A DNA stretch of 16,913 nt from DAIPHL01 sp036771375. Its GTDB lineage: Bacteria; Synergistota; Synergistia; Synergistales; Synergistaceae. Position numbers and translations under genes: made by a program. The stretch is from positions 1 to 16,913 of the forward strand of contig DAIPHL010000030.1 in the NCBI GenBank assembly GCA_036771375.1, written 5' to 3'. The notes under the pieces were generated by a model. That model ran no database searches and had not been told where the DNA came from. It saw only the letters and a list, made by a program, of their open reading frames with translations. Numbering within the stretch: position 1 is the first letter of the stretch; the number at the start of each line of letters is the position of its first letter. This document shows positions 14,637 through 16,913 of the stretch, in pieces.

Positions 14637-16064
14637 TTAATAACGTCCGAGAACCATCTTGCAGGACGATTGGGCGAGGTCTTCGGGAACTTCCGTGTAG
14701 TTACCGTCGAAGCAGGCCGTGCACAAGGCGTTTTGCGGGAGGCCGATGGCCTCGATCAGATCGTCTTTACCGAGATAGCGGATGGAGTCCGCGCTGACGG
14801 TCTCGGCGATCTCCTCCAGAGAATGTTTTGCGGCGGCGAGATCCCCTTTCGAAGGGGTGTCGAGGCCGTAAAAGCATGGATACCGGACGGGAGGCGAGGA
14901 GATTCGAAGGTGTATCGCTCTCGGTTCGCACTCTCGGATCATGGATACCACCAGGCCCGCGGTCGTTCCACGTACCAGCGAGTCGTCGACCAAAATCGCA
15001 CTTTTATCCGCGAACAGCTCCGGGCTCGGATTGAGCTTGATCCGAACGCCGAGTTCGCGGACGCGCTGAGTCGGCTGGATGAAGGTCCGGCCGACGTATC
15101 GGTTTCGTATCACGGCCGCCTCGAATGGGAGCCCCGCGGCCTCCGCATAGCCCAGGGCGGCGGTGGTACCGCTGTCGGGAAGGCTCGCGACGAAATCCGC
15201 GTCTTCGTCTTTCATGTGTCCGTTCACCGCGCAACACTCTCCGTTGCGGCGGCAGGCGAGGCGGCGTCCCATCTCCTGACGGGTTCTATAGACGGACCTG
15301 CCTTCGATCACGCTGTCGGGGCGCGCGAGGTAGACGAATTCGAACGAACAGAGGCGACGGACCTCCGAGGAGGGGCACAGCCGAAAGGAGTGTAAACCGC
15401 TCTCGTTGATCAGAAGCATCTCCCCTGGCTCGATGTCGCGTACCAGCGTGGCTCCGAGAAGACCGAACGCACAGGATTCCGAGGATACGTAGTAGTTGTC
15501 TTTCCGTCGACCAAGGGCGAGCGGTCTGTAGCCGAGCGGGTCGCGTGCGGCGACGAGCCCCTCTTCGAGCAGGACGACCAAGCTGAAAGCGCCTCTTGCT
15601 TGTTCCAGAGCCGCTCCTAGAGCCTCCAGAGGACGTTTGTCCGGTTGGTGTGCCACAAGATGCAGGATCGCCTCGGTGTCTCCGGTGGACTGGAATATGG
15701 CTCCACGGCGTTCGAGCGTTTCGCGCAATTCACGTTGATTCGTGAGGTTGCCGTTGTGTGCGATGGCAATCGGTCCCTGTGCGTAGTTGGCTGCGATGGG
15801 TTGGGCATTTTGCGGCAGGGAGCCGCCCGATGTGGCGTAGCGCACATGTCCGATCGCGGCCGAGGCAGGGGTCTCGGAAAGGGTACCTTGGTGCAGCGCT
15901 TCGTGGACGAGCCCCATTCCCTTCCTCACGTGAACACGTCGATTGCGGTCGATCCAGGCGATCCCTGCCGATTCCTGTCCCCGGTGTTGCAGCGCGGAGA
16001 GGCCGAGATAGACCTCCTCCGCCACGAAATCGCCCTTGCTGTAGGCGCCGAAGACGCCACACAT
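14637..16064 (-). CDS. purF: Amidophosphoribosyltransferase
   Basis: First committed step of purine synthesis: PRPP plus glutamine gives phosphoribosylamine. The 475-residue protein starts MCGVFG, so the Ntn-type glutaminase nucleophile Cys2 is exposed by Met removal, with no propeptide as in some homologues. Further signatures are LQHRGQESAGI (25-35), GHVRYATSG (72-80), HNGNLTN (103-109) and the PRPP loop ILVDDSLVRGTT (357-368). Cys239, Cys397, Cys448 and Cys451 match the four [4Fe-4S] ligands of the Bacillus subtilis type, fitting an anaerobe. An unusual Cys-containing stretch, ACRRNGECCAVNGHMKDED (270-288), enlarges a normally shorter loop before SLPDSGTT. Start: the frame is open to 16217 but that overlaps purL; ATG 16064 shares one base with the purL TAA and has GAGGAG 11 bases upstream. 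No terminator is evident downstream. Confidence 0.96.
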   Translation of the reverse strand: MCGVFGAYSKGDFVAEEVYLGLSALQHRGQESAGIAWIDRNRRVHVRKGMGLVHEALHQGTLSETPASAAIGHVRYATSGGSLPQNAQPIAANYAQGPIAIAHNGNLTNQRELRETLERRGAIFQSTGDTEAILHLVAHQPDKRPLEALGAALEQARGAFSLVVLLEEGLVAARDPLGYRPLALGRRKDNYYVSSESCAFGLLGATLVRDIEPGEMLLINESGLHSFRLCPSSEVRRLCSFEFVYLARPDSVIEGRSVYRTRQEMGRRLACRRNGECCAVNGHMKDEDADFVASLPDSGTTAALGYAEAAGLPFEAAVIRNRYVGRTFIQPTQRVRELGVRIKLNPSPELFADKSAILVDDSLVRGTTAGLVVSMIRECEPRAIHLRISSPPVRYPCFYGLDTPSKGDLAAAKHSLEEIAETVSADSIRYLGKDDLIEAIGLPQNALCTACFDGNYTEVPEDLAQSSCKMVLGRY

Positions 16065-16913
16065 TACGACGGCTTCTCCTCGTCCGGTGCTTCGAGCAAG
16101 CCCTTCCCACCGGAGTAGGTCCACGCAAGGACGTCGAGAGGAATCTCCGCCGTTCCTTCGATCTTGAGCGTATCCCCGCTCACGCGGCCGAGCGAGATGA
16201 GCGGATAGTCCTTCCATGTTTCGATGAATTTATCCCTCTCTTCGGGGGAGACGAAGTAGACGGCTCTCGGCCCGCCTTCTCCGAAGAGTGAAGCGAGCGT
16301 ATCTCCTTTTCCGAAATCAAGGGTCATTCCGACACCGGATGCCACCGCTTCCTTCGCGATCGCCACGGCGGCGCCGCCGCCCGCGACGACCCGGACGCTG
16401 TGCGCAAGCTTTCTGCGAGAGGTGAAGACCGCACGTTTTGTGAACTCCTTTTCCATCTTGGCATCGTAAGTGTGCGTCGCTCCCCTGGGTTCTTCGTCTC
16501 GCTTGGAGTGGTGGACGGAACAGAGCCTCTGCCAGCGTGACGCGCCGATGGAGCCGGCTTTTTCTCCCACGAGAAAGACGAAATCCCCTTCCTGGGCCTT
16601 CCCGCAGGGAATATAGTAGGTAAAGTGAGGAACGATGCCGACCGATACCACCAGGGGCGTCGGATATATGCCGCCGCGGCTCGTCTCGTTGTACAGGCTG
16701 ACGTTTCCGGAGACCACGGGACACTCCATGTCGCGGCATACCTCCGCGAGTCCTCTGACGCATTCGGTGAGGACGTAAAAATTCTCCGGGTTTTCGGGCG
16801 AGGGGAAGTTGAGGCAGTTCGTCATGCCGAGCGGTTCGGCTCCGGAAGCGGCGAGCATTCTCAGGGACTGGGCCATGGTCTCGGCGGCCCCGAGGAACGG
16901 ATCAGCGCCGACC
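16064..16913 (-). CDS. purL: Phosphoribosylformylglycinamidine synthase, large subunit (3' part)
   Basis: Makes formylglycinamidine ribonucleotide from formylglycinamide ribonucleotide, ATP and glutamine-derived ammonia. Only the last 282 residues are inside the window; the gene continues past 16913 (frame read from VGADPFLGAAE at the edge). Typical small-PurL features are GMTNCLNFPSPENPE, CPVVSGNVSLYNE, PTPLVVSVG, then the C-terminal domain with FGEGGPRAVYFVSPEE. The usual AHDxSxGGLA motif of the last domain reads AHSVRVVAGGGAAVA, with Asp replaced and two or three extra residues. The stop overlaps the purF start by one base, so the two purine enzymes are made coupled. Confidence 0.93.
   Translation of the reverse strand, partial: VGADPFLGAAETMAQSLRMLAASGAEPLGMTNCLNFPSPENPENFYVLTECVRGLAEVCRDMECPVVSGNVSLYNETSRGGIYPTPLVVSVGIVPHFTYYIPCGKAQEGDFVFLVGEKAGSIGASRWQRLCSVHHSKRDEEPRGATHTYDAKMEKEFTKRAVFTSRRKLAHSVRVVAGGGAAVAIAKEAVASGVGMTLDFGKGDTLASLFGEGGPRAVYFVSPEERDKFIETWKDYPLISLGRVSGDTLKIEGTAEIPLDVLAWTYSGGKGLLEAPDEEKPS

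Noticed and set aside
1..16913. CRISPR arrays, tRNA or rRNA genes, insertion sequences, phage genes
   Set aside because: No direct-repeat series, no cloverleaf-like or rRNA sequence, and no transposase, integrase or structural phage protein was recognised on either strand.

Overview
The window is ordinary chromosomal DNA of a bacterium. All 15 recognisable protein genes, plus one candidate leader peptide, read on the minus strand, so the functional order runs from high to low coordinates. GC is fairly high in the housekeeping blocks. A PurF with four cysteines of the [4Fe-4S] type, flavin-dependent ThyX, a zinc-type L31, Shine-Dalgarno (SD)-led starts and a sodium:amino acid symporter beside a lysine-6-dehydrogenase-like enzyme suggest an anaerobic, amino-acid-using bacterium. 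Synergistota fits best, with Firmicutes-like lineages as the alternative. This is a judgement from protein character, with no marker gene or database comparison behind it.

Layout in transcription order: (1) 16913-14637, the 3' part of purL and then purF, overlapping by one base. (2) 14636-11126, an amino-acid module more AT-rich than its flanks: AGCS symporter, saccharopine-dehydrogenase-fold enzyme and an Lrp/AsnC regulator. A palindrome upstream matches 12 of 15 positions of the E. coli Lrp consensus. (3) 11125-10612, 514 bases with no recognisable gene, ending in a strong promoter for rpmE. (4) 10611-6526, rpmE with its own terminator, then thyX, a DUF1385 membrane protein, prfA and prmC. 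The last four overlap or abut, so they look translationally coupled; PrmC methylates the release factor encoded just before it. (5) 6387-3678, a thioredoxin reductase with an extra thioredoxin-like domain lacking CxxC, a PfkB-family sugar kinase with an altered anion-hole motif, and a tandem-CBS protein, probably one transcript. (6) 3677-3247, an AT-rich spacer with a good sigma-70-type promoter and one or two short leader ORFs, the last overlapping the start of the chemoreceptor gene. (7) 3246-1216, a Cache-type methyl-accepting chemotaxis protein. (8) 1013-84, D-alanine--D-alanine ligase, closed by a terminator with a perfect 19-bp stem.

No tRNA, rRNA, CRISPR array, insertion sequence or phage gene was seen. 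The least ordinary items are the coupled leader ORFs before the chemoreceptor, the two diverged enzymes in the trxB-pfkB-CBS cluster, the putative Lrp operator, the unexplained 514-base spacer, and local departures from family motifs in PurL and PurF.
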